From assembly GCF_013149295.1 (NCBI RefSeq), contig NZ_JABGCB010000003.1:58631-122630 (forward strand): DNA of 64,000 nucleotides, read 5' to 3'. The stretch comes from Novosphingobium sp. SG751A. GTDB taxonomy: Bacteria > Pseudomonadota > Alphaproteobacteria > Sphingomonadales > Sphingomonadaceae. The notes under the pieces were generated by a model. It was not told the origin of the DNA. It ran no database searches and saw only the letters and a list, made by a program, of their open reading frames with translations. Position numbers and translations under genes: made by a program. Positions 15,852 to 24,145 of the stretch are shown one piece after another; the first letter of the stretch is position 1, and every line of letters begins with the position of its first letter.

Positions 15852-18473
15852 ATGATGGATGCCATGAACGCCCCTGCCGCCCCTGTTGCCGCCCCCGCCG
15901 TGATCCGCCGCGAGGATTATCTGCCGCCTGCATGGCTGGTGCCGCAGGTCGATTTGGAATTTCGCCTCGGGCTTGAGGAAACGCGGGTGCGCGCGCAATT
16001 ATCCGTGCGCCGCAATCCTGATGCGCGGGGCGATCAGACGATCCGCCTGAAGGGCGACGGCTTGACCGCGCTGTTGGTCGAGGTGGACGAGGTGGTGCGC
16101 AATGACTGGCGGATGGAGGGGGACGATCTGCTGATTGACCTGGCCGACGACAATCATGAGATCGTGGTGGAAACCGCGATTCATCCCGCTGCCAACAGCC
16201 AGCTTATGGGCCTTTACGCCTCGGGCGGGATGCTTTGCACCCAATGCGAGGCCGAGGGCTTTCGCCGCATCGCGTTTCACCCCGACCGCCCCGATGTGCT
16301 GAGCATCTATCGCGTGCGGATGGAGGGCAGCCGCGAGGCTTTCCCGGTGCTGCTGTGCAACGGCAATCCGGTGGCGCAGGGCGACAATGGCGACGGCACG
16401 CATTGGGCCGAATGGCACGATCCATGGCCCAAGCCGTCCTATCTGTTTGCCTTGGTGGCGGGCGATCTGGTGGCCACGACCGACCATTTCACCACGATGG
16501 AGGGGCGGCAGGTCACCCTAAACATCTATACGCGCAGCGGCGACGAGGGGCGCACGACCCACGCGATGCGCAGCCTCATCAATTCGATGAAATGGGACGA
16601 GGAGGTCTTTGGCCGTGCCTATGACCTTGATCTGTTCAACATCGTGGCCGTGTCGGATTTCAACATGGGGGCGATGGAGAACAAGGGGCTGAATGTCTTT
16701 AACACGCGCTATGTGCTGGCCGACCCGGAAACGGCGACCGATGGCGATTATGATGCGGTGGAAGGCGTGATCGGCCATGAATATTTCCACAACTGGTCGG
16801 GCAACCGCATCACCTGCCGCGACTGGTTTCAATTGAGCCTGAAGGAAGGCTTTACCGTCCTGCGCGATCAGATGTTCAGCGCGGATATGGGGTCCGAGCC
16901 GGTCAAGCGCATCGAGGATGTGCGGATTTTGCGCAGCGCCCAGTTCCCCGAGGACAGCGGGCCGCTGGCCCATCCGATCCGGCCCGATTCCTATCAGGAA
17001 ATCAGCAATTTCTACACCGCCACCGTCTATAATAAGGGCGCCGAGGTGATCCGCATGATGCGGGTGATGGCCGGACCCGAACGTTTCCGCGCGGGCACTG
17101 ACCTCTATTTCGCCCGCCACGATGGCGAGGCGGCGACGTGTGAGGATTTCATCCGCGCCATCGAGGAAGGGGCGGGGCTGGACCTGACGCAATTCCGCCT
17201 GTGGTATGCGCAGGCCGGCACGCCGCGCGTGAAGGTAAGCTTTGCCCATGAGGGCGAGGAGGCGGTGCTGATGCTGACGCAGCAGGTGCCGCCCACGCCG
17301 GGGCAGCCGGACAAGTTGCCGGTGCCGATCCCGCTGCGTCTGGCGCTGTTTGACCCGGCCACGGGCGCGCATCGCGGCGAGGAGTTGGTTGTGATGACCG
17401 CCGCGCAGGAGGAGCACCGCTTTTCCGGCTGGCCGACGCGCCCGGTGCTCTCGATCAACCGGGGTTTTTCGGCGCCTGTGACCATTGAGGCCGATACCAG
17501 TCTGGATGATCTGGTGTTTCTGGCCGCGCATGATGATGACCCCTTTGCCCGCTATGAGGCGATGCAGAGCCTGATGGTGCGCCATTTGGTGGCCGCCGCT
17601 TTGGGGGCGATGAATGACGCCCGCCGCGCCGCCGAGCGCGCGGCGATTGGCGAGGCGATGCTGGCGATCCTGAACGATCCCGCCATCGACGATCTGATGC
17701 GCGGCGAATTGCTGATCCTGCCGCCCTATGCCTATCTGGCGGAACAATTGCCGGTGGTCGATCCGGGCCTGCTGCATGGCGAGCGCGAGGGGTTGAAGGC
17801 ATGGCTGGGCACGGAATTGGACGATGCCTTTGCCGCGCTGCATGACCGGGCGAGCGCGGTGCCTTTTGGCCTCGACGCGGCGGCCAAGGGCGCGCGCAAG
17901 GTGAAAACGCAGGCGCTGGTCTATCTGGCCGCCGCGCAGGGCGCCGAGGCCGCCCCGCGTGCCGCCGCGCAATATGATGCCGCCACCAATATGACCGACA
18001 GGCAGGGCGCGCTGATGGTGCTGTGCGGATTGGACAGCCCGCTGCGCGAGGAAAAGCTGGAGGATTTCCACAAGCGGCACGAGGGCAATGCGCTGGTGAT
18101 CGACAAGTGGTTTTCGCTTCAGGCAGGTTCCCTGCACCGCGATGTGCTGGCCCATGTGAAGGCGCTGGCCGGGCATCCTGATTTTACCATTCACAATCCC
18201 AACCGGGCGCGGGCGCTGTATATGGCGCTGGCGGTCAATCCGGCGGGCTTCCATGATGCGGGGGGCGAGGGCTATCGTCTGATCGGCGACCTGATCCTCG
18301 CGCTCGACCCGATCAATGCCCAGACGGCGGCGCGTTTCGTGCCCTCGCTGGGCCGCTGGCGGCGGGTGGAGGCGGGGCGCAGCGCCTTGATGAAGGCGCA
18401 GCTTGACCGGATACTGGCCACGCCCGGCCTGTCGAAGGACGTGTTTGAACAGGTGAGCAAGAGCCTTGGTTGA
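15852..18473 (+). CDS. pepN: Aminopeptidase N (M1 zinc metallopeptidase)
   Basis: An 873-residue M1 aminopeptidase that removes N-terminal residues from peptides in the cytoplasm. The exopeptidase motif is GAMEN (273-277). The zinc site is HEYFHNWSGNRITC: His309 and His313 with catalytic Glu310, plus Glu332 in SLKEG. Length and C-terminal helical domain match E. coli PepN. Two ATGs start the frame (15852 and 15855); AAGGAAGG ends one base before the first, so 15855 or the ATG at 15864 may be used. The pgeF frame begins inside its last codons, suggesting coupled translation. Confidence 0.96.
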   Translation: MMDAMNAPAAPVAAPAVIRREDYLPPAWLVPQVDLEFRLGLEETRVRAQLSVRRNPDARGDQTIRLKGDGLTALLVEVDEVVRNDWRMEGDDLLIDLADDNHEIVVETAIHPAANSQLMGLYASGGMLCTQCEAEGFRRIAFHPDRPDVLSIYRVRMEGSREAFPVLLCNGNPVAQGDNGDGTHWAEWHDPWPKPSYLFALVAGDLVATTDHFTTMEGRQVTLNIYTRSGDEGRTTHAMRSLINSMKWDEEVFGRAYDLDLFNIVAVSDFNMGAMENKGLNVFNTRYVLADPETATDGDYDAVEGVIGHEYFHNWSGNRITCRDWFQLSLKEGFTVLRDQMFSADMGSEPVKRIEDVRILRSAQFPEDSGPLAHPIRPDSYQEISNFYTATVYNKGAEVIRMMRVMAGPERFRAGTDLYFARHDGEAATCEDFIRAIEEGAGLDLTQFRLWYAQAGTPRVKVSFAHEGEEAVLMLTQQVPPTPGQPDKLPVPIPLRLALFDPATGAHRGEELVVMTAAQEEHRFSGWPTRPVLSINRGFSAPVTIEADTSLDDLVFLAAHDDDPFARYEAMQSLMVRHLVAAALGAMNDARRAAERAAIGEAMLAILNDPAIDDLMRGELLILPPYAYLAEQLPVVDPGLLHGEREGLKAWLGTELDDAFAALHDRASAVPFGLDAAAKGARKVKTQALVYLAAAQGAEAAPRAAAQYDAATNMTDRQGALMVLCGLDSPLREEKLEDFHKRHEGNALVIDKWFSLQAGSLHRDVLAHVKALAGHPDFTIHNPNRARALYMALAVNPAGFHDAGGEGYRLIGDLILALDPINAQTAARFVPSLGRWRRVEAGRSALMKAQLDRILATPGLSKDVFEQVSKSLG

Positions 18474-19221
18474 GGTTATCAGATCCGAGGCTCTGGGCGC
18501 GGTGCCGCACGGGTTTCTCGGGCGGCGCGGGGGCGTGTCGGTGGGCGCGGTGGCGGGGCTGAATGTCGGCCTTGGCAGCGCGGATGATCCGGCGGCGGTG
18601 GCGCAAAACCGGCGGCTGGCGGCCGAAAGCGTGCTGCCCGGCGCGTTTCTGGCAACCTGCTATCAGGTGCATTCGGCGGTCTGTGTGGTGGCCGATGCAT
18701 GGCCGGATGCGGATCGTCCCCATGCCGATGCGCTGGTGACCGATCGGGCGGGAATCGTGCTGGGCGTGCTGACCGCCGATTGCGCGCCGGTGCTGTTTGC
18801 CGATGTGCAGGCGGGCGTGGTGGGCGCGGCCCATGCCGGGTGGAAGGGCGCCTTTACGGGTGTTTGCGAGGCCACGGTCGATGCGATGGAGGCCTTGGGC
18901 GCGCGGCGCGAAAGAATTGGGGCGGCCATCGGGCCGTGCATCGCACAAAAATCCTATGAAGTGGACGAGGCTTTTCGTGCGCGCTTCCTTGCGCAGGCCG
19001 CGCGCCACGAGCGTTTCTTTATGGCCGGGCGCGAGGGGCATTATCACTTCGCGCTCGAAGCCTATGTCGCTGATCGGCTGGCGGAATATGGCGTTGGCGT
19101 GGTTGAGGGGCTGGGGCTGGACACCTATGCCGATTCCGACAGATTCTATTCCTTTCGCCGCGCCACCCATGCGGGCGAGGCCGATTACGGCCGCCAGATC
19201 GCGCTGATCGGGCGGGGTTGA
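18466..19221 (+). CDS. pgeF: Peptidoglycan editing factor / polyphenol oxidase family (YfiH/YlmD)
   Basis: A 251-residue protein starting at TTG 18466, overlapping the pepN stop by eight bases; AGGTGAGC lies eight bases upstream. The family's metal and catalytic triad is visible: His69 in CYQVHSA, Cys106 in LTADCAPVLF and His123 in AAHAGWKG. E. coli PgeF (YfiH) removes non-canonical peptidoglycan precursors carrying L-Ser in place of L-Ala; other homologues were described as copper-dependent laccases or purine nucleosidases. So the cell-wall editing role is inferred by family. A perfect FNR-type box lies 40 bases after the stop and belongs to the next operon. Confidence 0.9.
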   Translation: MVEVIRSEALGAVPHGFLGRRGGVSVGAVAGLNVGLGSADDPAAVAQNRRLAAESVLPGAFLATCYQVHSAVCVVADAWPDADRPHADALVTDRAGIVLGVLTADCAPVLFADVQAGVVGAAHAGWKGAFTGVCEATVDAMEALGARRERIGAAIGPCIAQKSYEVDEAFRARFLAQAARHERFFMAGREGHYHFALEAYVADRLAEYGVGVVEGLGLDTYADSDRFYSFRRATHAGEADYGRQIALIGRG

Positions 19222-19261
19222 GACAAAAGGGCAAAGAAAAAGGCCATTGGCAGCACTGGTT

Positions 19262-19275
19262 TTGATGTTTATCAA
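19262..19275 (+). promoter_or_regulatory. FNR/FixK-type box upstream of petABC
   Basis: TTGATGTTTATCAA fits TTGAT-N4-ATCAA exactly and lies inside a longer perfect 10-bp dyad (19257-19266 with 19271-19280). It ends 164 bases before the petA start. Activation from -41.5 would put the transcript start near 19310. The site is seen in sequence; control of petABC by an oxygen-responsive Crp/Fnr protein is inferred. Confidence 0.65.
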
Positions 19276-19439
19276 AACCAAAAAAGCCGGTGACCGTATG
19301 GGACAAACCACACGGATCGCGGGGGAGAAGATTCCTGACGATACCGTATTGCAGCTTTATGCTGTGATCGCGATGATGTTCATTCGTTTTTTCGGTCCTG
19401 CGGCCCGCATGGACCATTGGTGCAAGGCAAGGGTCAAAC

Positions 19440-20003
19440 ATGACAGAAACTGCTGTTGCTGAAAGTCCCAACGATACGGCGCAGGGGGTGCGTCGGCGGG
19501 ACTTCATCTATGTGGCTGCCACGGGTGCGGCAGGCGTTGGCGCGGCCAGCGTTCTGGTGCCCCTGATCAGCCAGATGGCCCCCTCGGCTGACGTGCTGGC
19601 CGAAAGCTCGACCGAGATCGACATCGGCTCGATCCAGCCCGGACAGGCGATCAAGGCGGTGTTTCACAAGCAGCCGGTGTTTGTGCGCCGGTTGACGCCG
19701 GTTGAAATCGCCGAAGCGAAGAAGGTGGACGTGGCAAGTTTGCGCGATCCGCAGAGCCTTGAGGACCGCACCAAGAAGGGCAAGGAAGAGTGGCTCATCA
19801 CCATGGGCGTCTGCACCCATCTGGGCTGCGTGCCGCTGGGCGCGGGCGAGGGCGAGGTGAAGGGCGAGTTCGGGGGCTATTTCTGCCCCTGCCATGGCTC
19901 GACCTATGACACTGCCGCGCGCATCCGCAAGGGTCCGGCCCCGAAGAATCTCGAGGTGCCGCCTTATGAGTTTACCAGCGACACTGTCGTGAAGATCGGG
20001 TGA
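19440..20003 (+). CDS. petA: Ubiquinol-cytochrome c reductase iron-sulfur subunit (Rieske)
   Basis: The 187-residue Rieske subunit of the cytochrome bc1 complex, moving electrons from quinol to cytochrome c1 on the periplasmic side. A twin-arginine start [14 protein letters not shown] (from residue 16) precedes the single membrane anchor (about 22-46), as expected for a Tat-inserted Rieske protein. The [2Fe-2S] motifs are CTHLGC (Cys125, His127, with Cys130 for the disulfide) and CPCHGS (Cys149, His152, with Cys151). It heads petABC, ten bases before petB. A FNR/FixK-type dyad lies upstream. Confidence 0.97.
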   Translation: MTETAVAESPNDTAQGVRRRDFIYVAATGAAGVGAASVLVPLISQMAPSADVLAESSTEIDIGSIQPGQAIKAVFHKQPVFVRRLTPVEIAEAKKVDVASLRDPQSLEDRTKKGKEEWLITMGVCTHLGCVPLGAGEGEVKGEFGGYFCPCHGSTYDTAARIRKGPAPKNLEVPPYEFTSDTVVKIG

Positions 20004-20013
20004 GGAAGACGCG

Positions 20014-21306
20014 ATGAGCTTTCCATGGGCGAATGAATACAAGCCGAGCCACCCGGCGATGGTGTGGCTGGACGAAAAGCTGCCTTTGCCGCGCTTTGTC
20101 TATAATGCGATCGGGGCCGGCTATCCGGTGCCGCGCAACCTGAACTACATGTATAATTTCGGCGTTCTGGCCGGTTTCTGTCTGGTGATCCAGATCGTGA
20201 CAGGCGTCGTGCTGGCGATGCATTATGCCGCCAACACGGGCGTGGCCTTCAATTCGACCGAACATATCATGCGCGATGTCAACTGGGGCTGGATGCTGCG
20301 CTATGGCCATGCCAATGGCGCCTCGGCCTTCTTTGTCGTCGTCTATTTCCATATTTTCCGCGGCTTCTTCTATGGGTCATACAAGGCCCCGCGCGAGATG
20401 ATCTGGCTGCTTGGCGTGGCCATCTTCCTGTTGATGATGGCCACGGCCTTCATGGGCTATGTGCTGCCCTGGGGTCAGATGTCCTATTGGGGCGCCAAGG
20501 TCATCACCGGTCTGTTCGGCGCGATCCCACTTGTGGGCGAGCCGATCCAGACATGGCTGCTGGGCGGGTTTGCGCCCGATCAGGCCGCGCTCAACCGCTT
20601 CTTCTCGCTGCACTTCCTGCTGCCGTTCGTCATTCTGGGCGTGGTGATCCTGCATATCTGGGCGCTGCACATTCCCGGCTCGACCAACCCGACCGGCGTT
20701 GAGGTGAAGCAGGAATCGGACACCGTGCCGTTCCACCCCTATTACACCGCCAAGGACGGGTTCGGCCTCGGCGTGTTCCTGATCTTCTATTGCGCGCTGC
20801 TGTTCTTTGCGCCGAATGCGCTGGGCCACCCGGACAATTACATTCCGGCCAACCCGATGCAGACGCCCGCGCATATCGTGCCCGAATGGTATTTCTGGCC
20901 CTTCTATGCGATCCTGCGCGCCTTTACCCAGAACTTCCTGTTCTTCCCGGCCAAGCTGATGGGCGTGCTGGCGATGTTCAGCTCGATTCTGGTGTGGTTC
21001 CTGCTGCCCTGGCTGGACAAGTCGCCGGTGCGTTCGGGCCATTTCCGCCCGACCTTCCGCAAGTTCTTCTGGCTGCTGGTGATCGACGTGGCGGTGCTGG
21101 GCTATTGCGGCGGTTCGCCGGCCGAAGAGCCCTATGTGATCATCAGCCAGATCGCGGCCTTCTATTACTTCGCCCACTTCTTCATCATCCTGCCGCTCGT
21201 CTCGATGACGGAAAAGCCGCTGCCGCTGCCTTTCTCGATCACCGAAGCCGTGCTGGGGGCCGATGAAGCCGCCACCTTGGCAGCCCCTGTGGCCCCGGCC
21301 GAATAA
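20014..21306 (+). CDS. petB: Ubiquinol-cytochrome c reductase cytochrome b subunit
   Basis: A 430-residue cytochrome b with about eight membrane helices. The two haems are held by histidines in helix B (LAMHYAANT region and RYGHANGAS) and helix D (HFLLPFVI and [10 protein letters not shown]). The [10 protein letters not shown] motif (quinol-oxidising Qo site) is intact at about residues 289-298. It forms the core of the bc1 complex with PetA and PetC. Length is typical for alphaproteobacteria. It is followed by petC after 23 bases, the three genes forming one transcript. Confidence 0.98.
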   Translation: MSFPWANEYKPSHPAMVWLDEKLPLPRFVYNAIGAGYPVPRNLNYMYNFGVLAGFCLVIQIVTGVVLAMHYAANTGVAFNSTEHIMRDVNWGWMLRYGHANGASAFFVVVYFHIFRGFFYGSYKAPREMIWLLGVAIFLLMMATAFMGYVLPWGQMSYWGAKVITGLFGAIPLVGEPIQTWLLGGFAPDQAALNRFFSLHFLLPFVILGVVILHIWALHIPGSTNPTGVEVKQESDTVPFHPYYTAKDGFGLGVFLIFYCALLFFAPNALGHPDNYIPANPMQTPAHIVPEWYFWPFYAILRAFTQNFLFFPAKLMGVLAMFSSILVWFLLPWLDKSPVRSGHFRPTFRKFFWLLVIDVAVLGYCGGSPAEEPYVIISQIAAFYYFAHFFIILPLVSMTEKPLPLPFSITEAVLGADEAATLAAPVAPAE

Positions 21307-21329
21307 GAGAGCGAGGATAGAGACACATC

Positions 21330-22166
21330 ATGATCCGTATCTTTTCCATGCTCGTGGGCGCCTTCTTCTCGCTGGCCCTGTTGTGGTCGGCGGGCAAGGG
21401 CACCGTGGCCTATATTTCCGAACCGCCCGCCAAGACCGTCGAGTCCGAATTTCATCAGCACCCCAAGGCGCTGAGCCTGTCTTCGGACGGGGCCTTCGGC
21501 AAATTCGATCGTCAGCAGCTTCAGCGCGGCTTTCAGGTCTATTCCGAGGTCTGCGCGACCTGCCACGCGATCAAGCAGGTGTCCTATGGCGACCTGCGCG
21601 AGCTGGGCTATAACGAAGCCGAAGTGAAGGCGATTGCCGCCAAGGCGCAGGTGCCCGAATATAACCCCGCCACCGGCGAGGTGAAGCAGCATCCGGGCGC
21701 GCTTAAGGACCACTTCCCGCCGGTCGTCTATGGCGGCGCGGGCAGCCCGCCCGACCTCTCGCTGATCGCCAAGGCGCGTCATGGCGGGGCGGCCTATATC
21801 TACTCGCTGCTGACCGGCTATGCCGATCAGGCGGGCTATAAGAACGAAAAGGGCGAGGAACTGCTCAAGAAGTTCCCTGACGCCAAGACGCCTGACGGCT
21901 TGTTCTTCAACCCGTACTTTGCCAACCTGAACATCGCCATGCCCCAGCCGCTCGTCTCGGATGGTCAGGTGAGCTATAAGGACGGCACCAAGGCGAGCGT
22001 CGATCAGATGGCGCAGGACGTCTCGGCTTTCCTCGTCTGGACCGCCGAACCCAAGCTGGAAAAGCGTCACCAGACCGGCTGGCCGGTGATCGGCTTCCTG
22101 ATCTTCGCCACGGTGCTGGCCTATATGGCCTATCGCACCGTCTGGGCGGAGAAGAAGGGCCACTAA
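21330..22166 (+). CDS. petC: Cytochrome c1
   Basis: A 278-residue membrane-bound cytochrome c1. An N-terminal export signal (residues 1-22) is followed by the haem site VCATCHAIK (Cys75, Cys78, His79). The axial methionine is in NLNIAMPQPL (Met204). A C-terminal anchor runs from GWPVIGFLIFATVLAYMAY, with a basic cytoplasmic end. It hands electrons from the Rieske subunit to soluble or membrane cytochromes such as the one at 10360. It is the last gene of petABC; a strong terminator begins 22 bases after the stop. Confidence 0.97.
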   Translation: MIRIFSMLVGAFFSLALLWSAGKGTVAYISEPPAKTVESEFHQHPKALSLSSDGAFGKFDRQQLQRGFQVYSEVCATCHAIKQVSYGDLRELGYNEAEVKAIAAKAQVPEYNPATGEVKQHPGALKDHFPPVVYGGAGSPPDLSLIAKARHGGAAYIYSLLTGYADQAGYKNEKGEELLKKFPDAKTPDGLFFNPYFANLNIAMPQPLVSDGQVSYKDGTKASVDQMAQDVSAFLVWTAEPKLEKRHQTGWPVIGFLIFATVLAYMAYRTVWAEKKGH

Positions 22167-22187
22167 GCCTTTCCTGATGAAAATGAA

Positions 22188-22229
22188 GGCGCCCCCTGCA
22201 TCACGCGATGCGGGGGGCGCTTTCGTTTT
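22188..22229 (+). terminator. Rho-independent terminator of petABC
   Basis: A 14-bp stem with one wobble pair (22189-22202 with 22207-22220) closes ACGC and runs into TTTCGTTTT. Confidence 0.92.
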
Positions 22230-22279
22230 GGAGGCAAATGACTTTTTCATGTCGCCAAATCGGTCTATAGGGCCGGGTC

Positions 22280-22828
22280 ATGACACCCCCCATGACACCT
22301 GACGACATGAAATCGCTCGTCCGCTCGATCCCCGATTTTCCCAAGCCGGGCATCCTGTTCCGCGACATCACCACCCTGATCGGCCATGGCGAGGGCTTTG
22401 CCGCCAGCGTCGCCTTGCTGTCCGACCGCGCGGCAGAGGCGGGTGCGCAGGCGATCGCGGGCCTTGAGGCGCGCGGCTTCATTTTCGGCGCGGCGGTGGC
22501 GGCTCGGCTTGGCCTGCCCTTCATCCCCGTGCGCAAGCCGGGCAAGCTGCCCGTGCCGGTGCTGGCCATCGATTATGCGCTGGAATATGGCACAGACACG
22601 CTCGAGGTCGATCCGGGCGCGGTGGCGCAGGGGCAGAAGGTTGTCATCGTCGATGATCTGATCGCCACGGGCGGCACGGCCTGTGCCGCGCTCACCCTGC
22701 TGCGCCGCGCGGGTGCGGCGGTGGACGAGGCGCTTTTCGTCATCGACCTGCCCGACCTTGGCGGGGCGCAGCGCCTGCGCGCGGCGGGCGTAACGGTGCG
22801 CCCGATCATGGATTTCCCCGGCCATTGA
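22280..22828 (+). CDS. apt: Adenine phosphoribosyltransferase
   Basis: A 182-residue purine-salvage enzyme making AMP from adenine and PRPP. The core SIPDFPKPGILFRDITTL is the classic Apt N-terminus. ARGFIFGAAVA and VPVRKPGKLP-like IPVRKPGKLP contact the base and hood. The PRPP loop is VVIVDDLIATGGTA (about residues 118-131). Three in-frame ATGs (22280, 22292, 22307) are possible; I keep the first, but homologues usually begin close to the third. It is a single gene between the petABC terminator and a tRNA. Confidence 0.94.
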   Translation: MTPPMTPDDMKSLVRSIPDFPKPGILFRDITTLIGHGEGFAASVALLSDRAAEAGAQAIAGLEARGFIFGAAVAARLGLPFIPVRKPGKLPVPVLAIDYALEYGTDTLEVDPGAVAQGQKVVIVDDLIATGGTACAALTLLRRAGAAVDEALFVIDLPDLGGAQRLRAAGVTVRPIMDFPGH

Positions 22829-22923
22829 TGTTTTGCGTGGGCGCAGGCGCTTGACGGCGCCGCGCCCGCATGGCAAGCGCTTCGCCACGACAGCGCCGGT
22901 CCACAGCACCAGCGCAACCCTGA

Positions 22924-22997
22924 GCGGGTATAGCATAGTGGTAATGTCCTAGCCTTCCAAGCTAGTCAGGCGGGTTCGATTCCCGCTACCCGCTCCA
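22924..22997 (+). tRNA. tRNA-Gly (anticodon TCC)
   Basis: A 74-base tRNA with an encoded CCA end. The acceptor stem is GCGGGTA (22924-22930) with TACCCGC (22987-22993), discriminator T, and CCA at 22995-22997. The anticodon arm is CTAGC-CTTCCAA-GCTAG, giving anticodon TCC (glycine, GGA/GGG). The T-arm is GCGGG-TTCGATT-CCCGC. No intron. Confidence 0.97.
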
Positions 22998-23000
22998 ATC

Positions 23001-23930
23001 TTACATCGCCGCCATCCACCCCATCAGCGAGCCGAGCGAGGCGATGGTGGTGATCAGGATCGTGGCTGAGGTCAGGGCGGCTTCGCGGCGGTAATATTCG
23101 GCCACCATGAAGGGGCCGGTGCCGGTGGGCAGAGCGGCCAGCAGGACGGCGGCATGGGTCAGGCCGGGGGTAAGGTGGAAGATCTCGACCGCCAGAAACC
23201 AGGTCAGCGCCGGGTGCAGGATCAGCTTTGCCAGGCTGAGCGCGGCGATGGCCGTCCAATGGACCGAGGCTTCGCGTTTTTCGGCCAGAAACAGGCCCAG
23301 CCCGACCAGCGCGCAGGGCGAGGCCGAGCCGCCCAGCAGTTTGAGGAAAGCATTGACCGGCGCAGGCACGCCAAGACCCGTGAGCAGAAAGGCCGCCCCC
23401 AGCGCGGGCGCCACCAGCAAGGGGTTGCGCGCCAGCGAAAGCGCGACCTTGCGGGCCATATGGATCGGATGGGCCTCGGCTTGCAGGCCGATTTCGAGCA
23501 GCACCAGCGCCAAGGCAAACAGCACGCAGACCGTCAGGATCGAGGCGATCAGCGTGGGGGCCAGCGAGGCCGGACCCAGCACCGCCAGCAGCAGCGGAAA
23601 GCCGATGAAGCCGGTATTGGCATAGCCCGCGTTCAGCCCGTCGATGGCCGCATCGGCCAAGGGGCGCCCCCGGCTCATGCCCACTCCCAGCGCGAGGGCA
23701 AAGACCGCAGCCCCGCCCAGCGCAAAGACCGCCATGAAGCCCGGCTGCCAGATCGTGGCGATTTTGGCATTGGCGACAATGTCAAACAGCAGCGCGGGCA
23801 GCGCGAGGTTGACGACATAGCGGTTGATCTCGCCGCTGGCCATCGGGCCCATCACGCCGATGCGCCGCGCGCCCCATCCGGCCAGAATGAGCGCAAAGAT
23901 CGGCAGGGTGATGCCAAGAATTGAGAGCAT
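23001..23930 (-). CDS. AEC-family (auxin efflux carrier-like) transporter
   Basis: A 309-residue membrane protein with about ten hydrophobic segments in two halves. The start at 23930 gives MLSILGITLPIFALILAGWG; upstream codons are not protein-like. AEC features are YVVNLALPALLFDIVAN in the first half, a GYANTGFIGFPLLLAVLG stretch, and LPTGTGPFMVAEYYRRE near the end. Bacterial members export or import small organic acids such as malate or malonate; this substrate is unknown. Its stop lies three bases from the convergent tRNA end, so transcription of the two must meet. Confidence 0.9.
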   Translation of the reverse strand: MLSILGITLPIFALILAGWGARRIGVMGPMASGEINRYVVNLALPALLFDIVANAKIATIWQPGFMAVFALGGAAVFALALGVGMSRGRPLADAAIDGLNAGYANTGFIGFPLLLAVLGPASLAPTLIASILTVCVLFALALVLLEIGLQAEAHPIHMARKVALSLARNPLLVAPALGAAFLLTGLGVPAPVNAFLKLLGGSASPCALVGLGLFLAEKREASVHWTAIAALSLAKLILHPALTWFLAVEIFHLTPGLTHAAVLLAALPTGTGPFMVAEYYRREAALTSATILITTIASLGSLMGWMAAM

Positions 23931-24145
23931 GAGTTTATCCGGTTGATGCCCGGCCAGAGGGCACAGGGGCGCGGTCTGGCTGGCGCGGCGGCGCGGCAAA
24001 ATCAACCCCGCCGCGCCCGCCGATGCCGGGCGCAGACGTTTTCTTTGTCGCAAAGGGGAAACTGATAAGGGTTGTGCAACGGATTGTTTACGCCATGATG
24101 GGCAAAATAGACAATCCTTGGTCCTGCCCTTGAAAGGGGGCCAAT

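Noticed and set aside
19247..19462. A 71-codon frame before petA
   Set aside because: It overlaps the FNR-type box and the petA start, has no ribosome site and ends in an unlikely Cys-rich tail.
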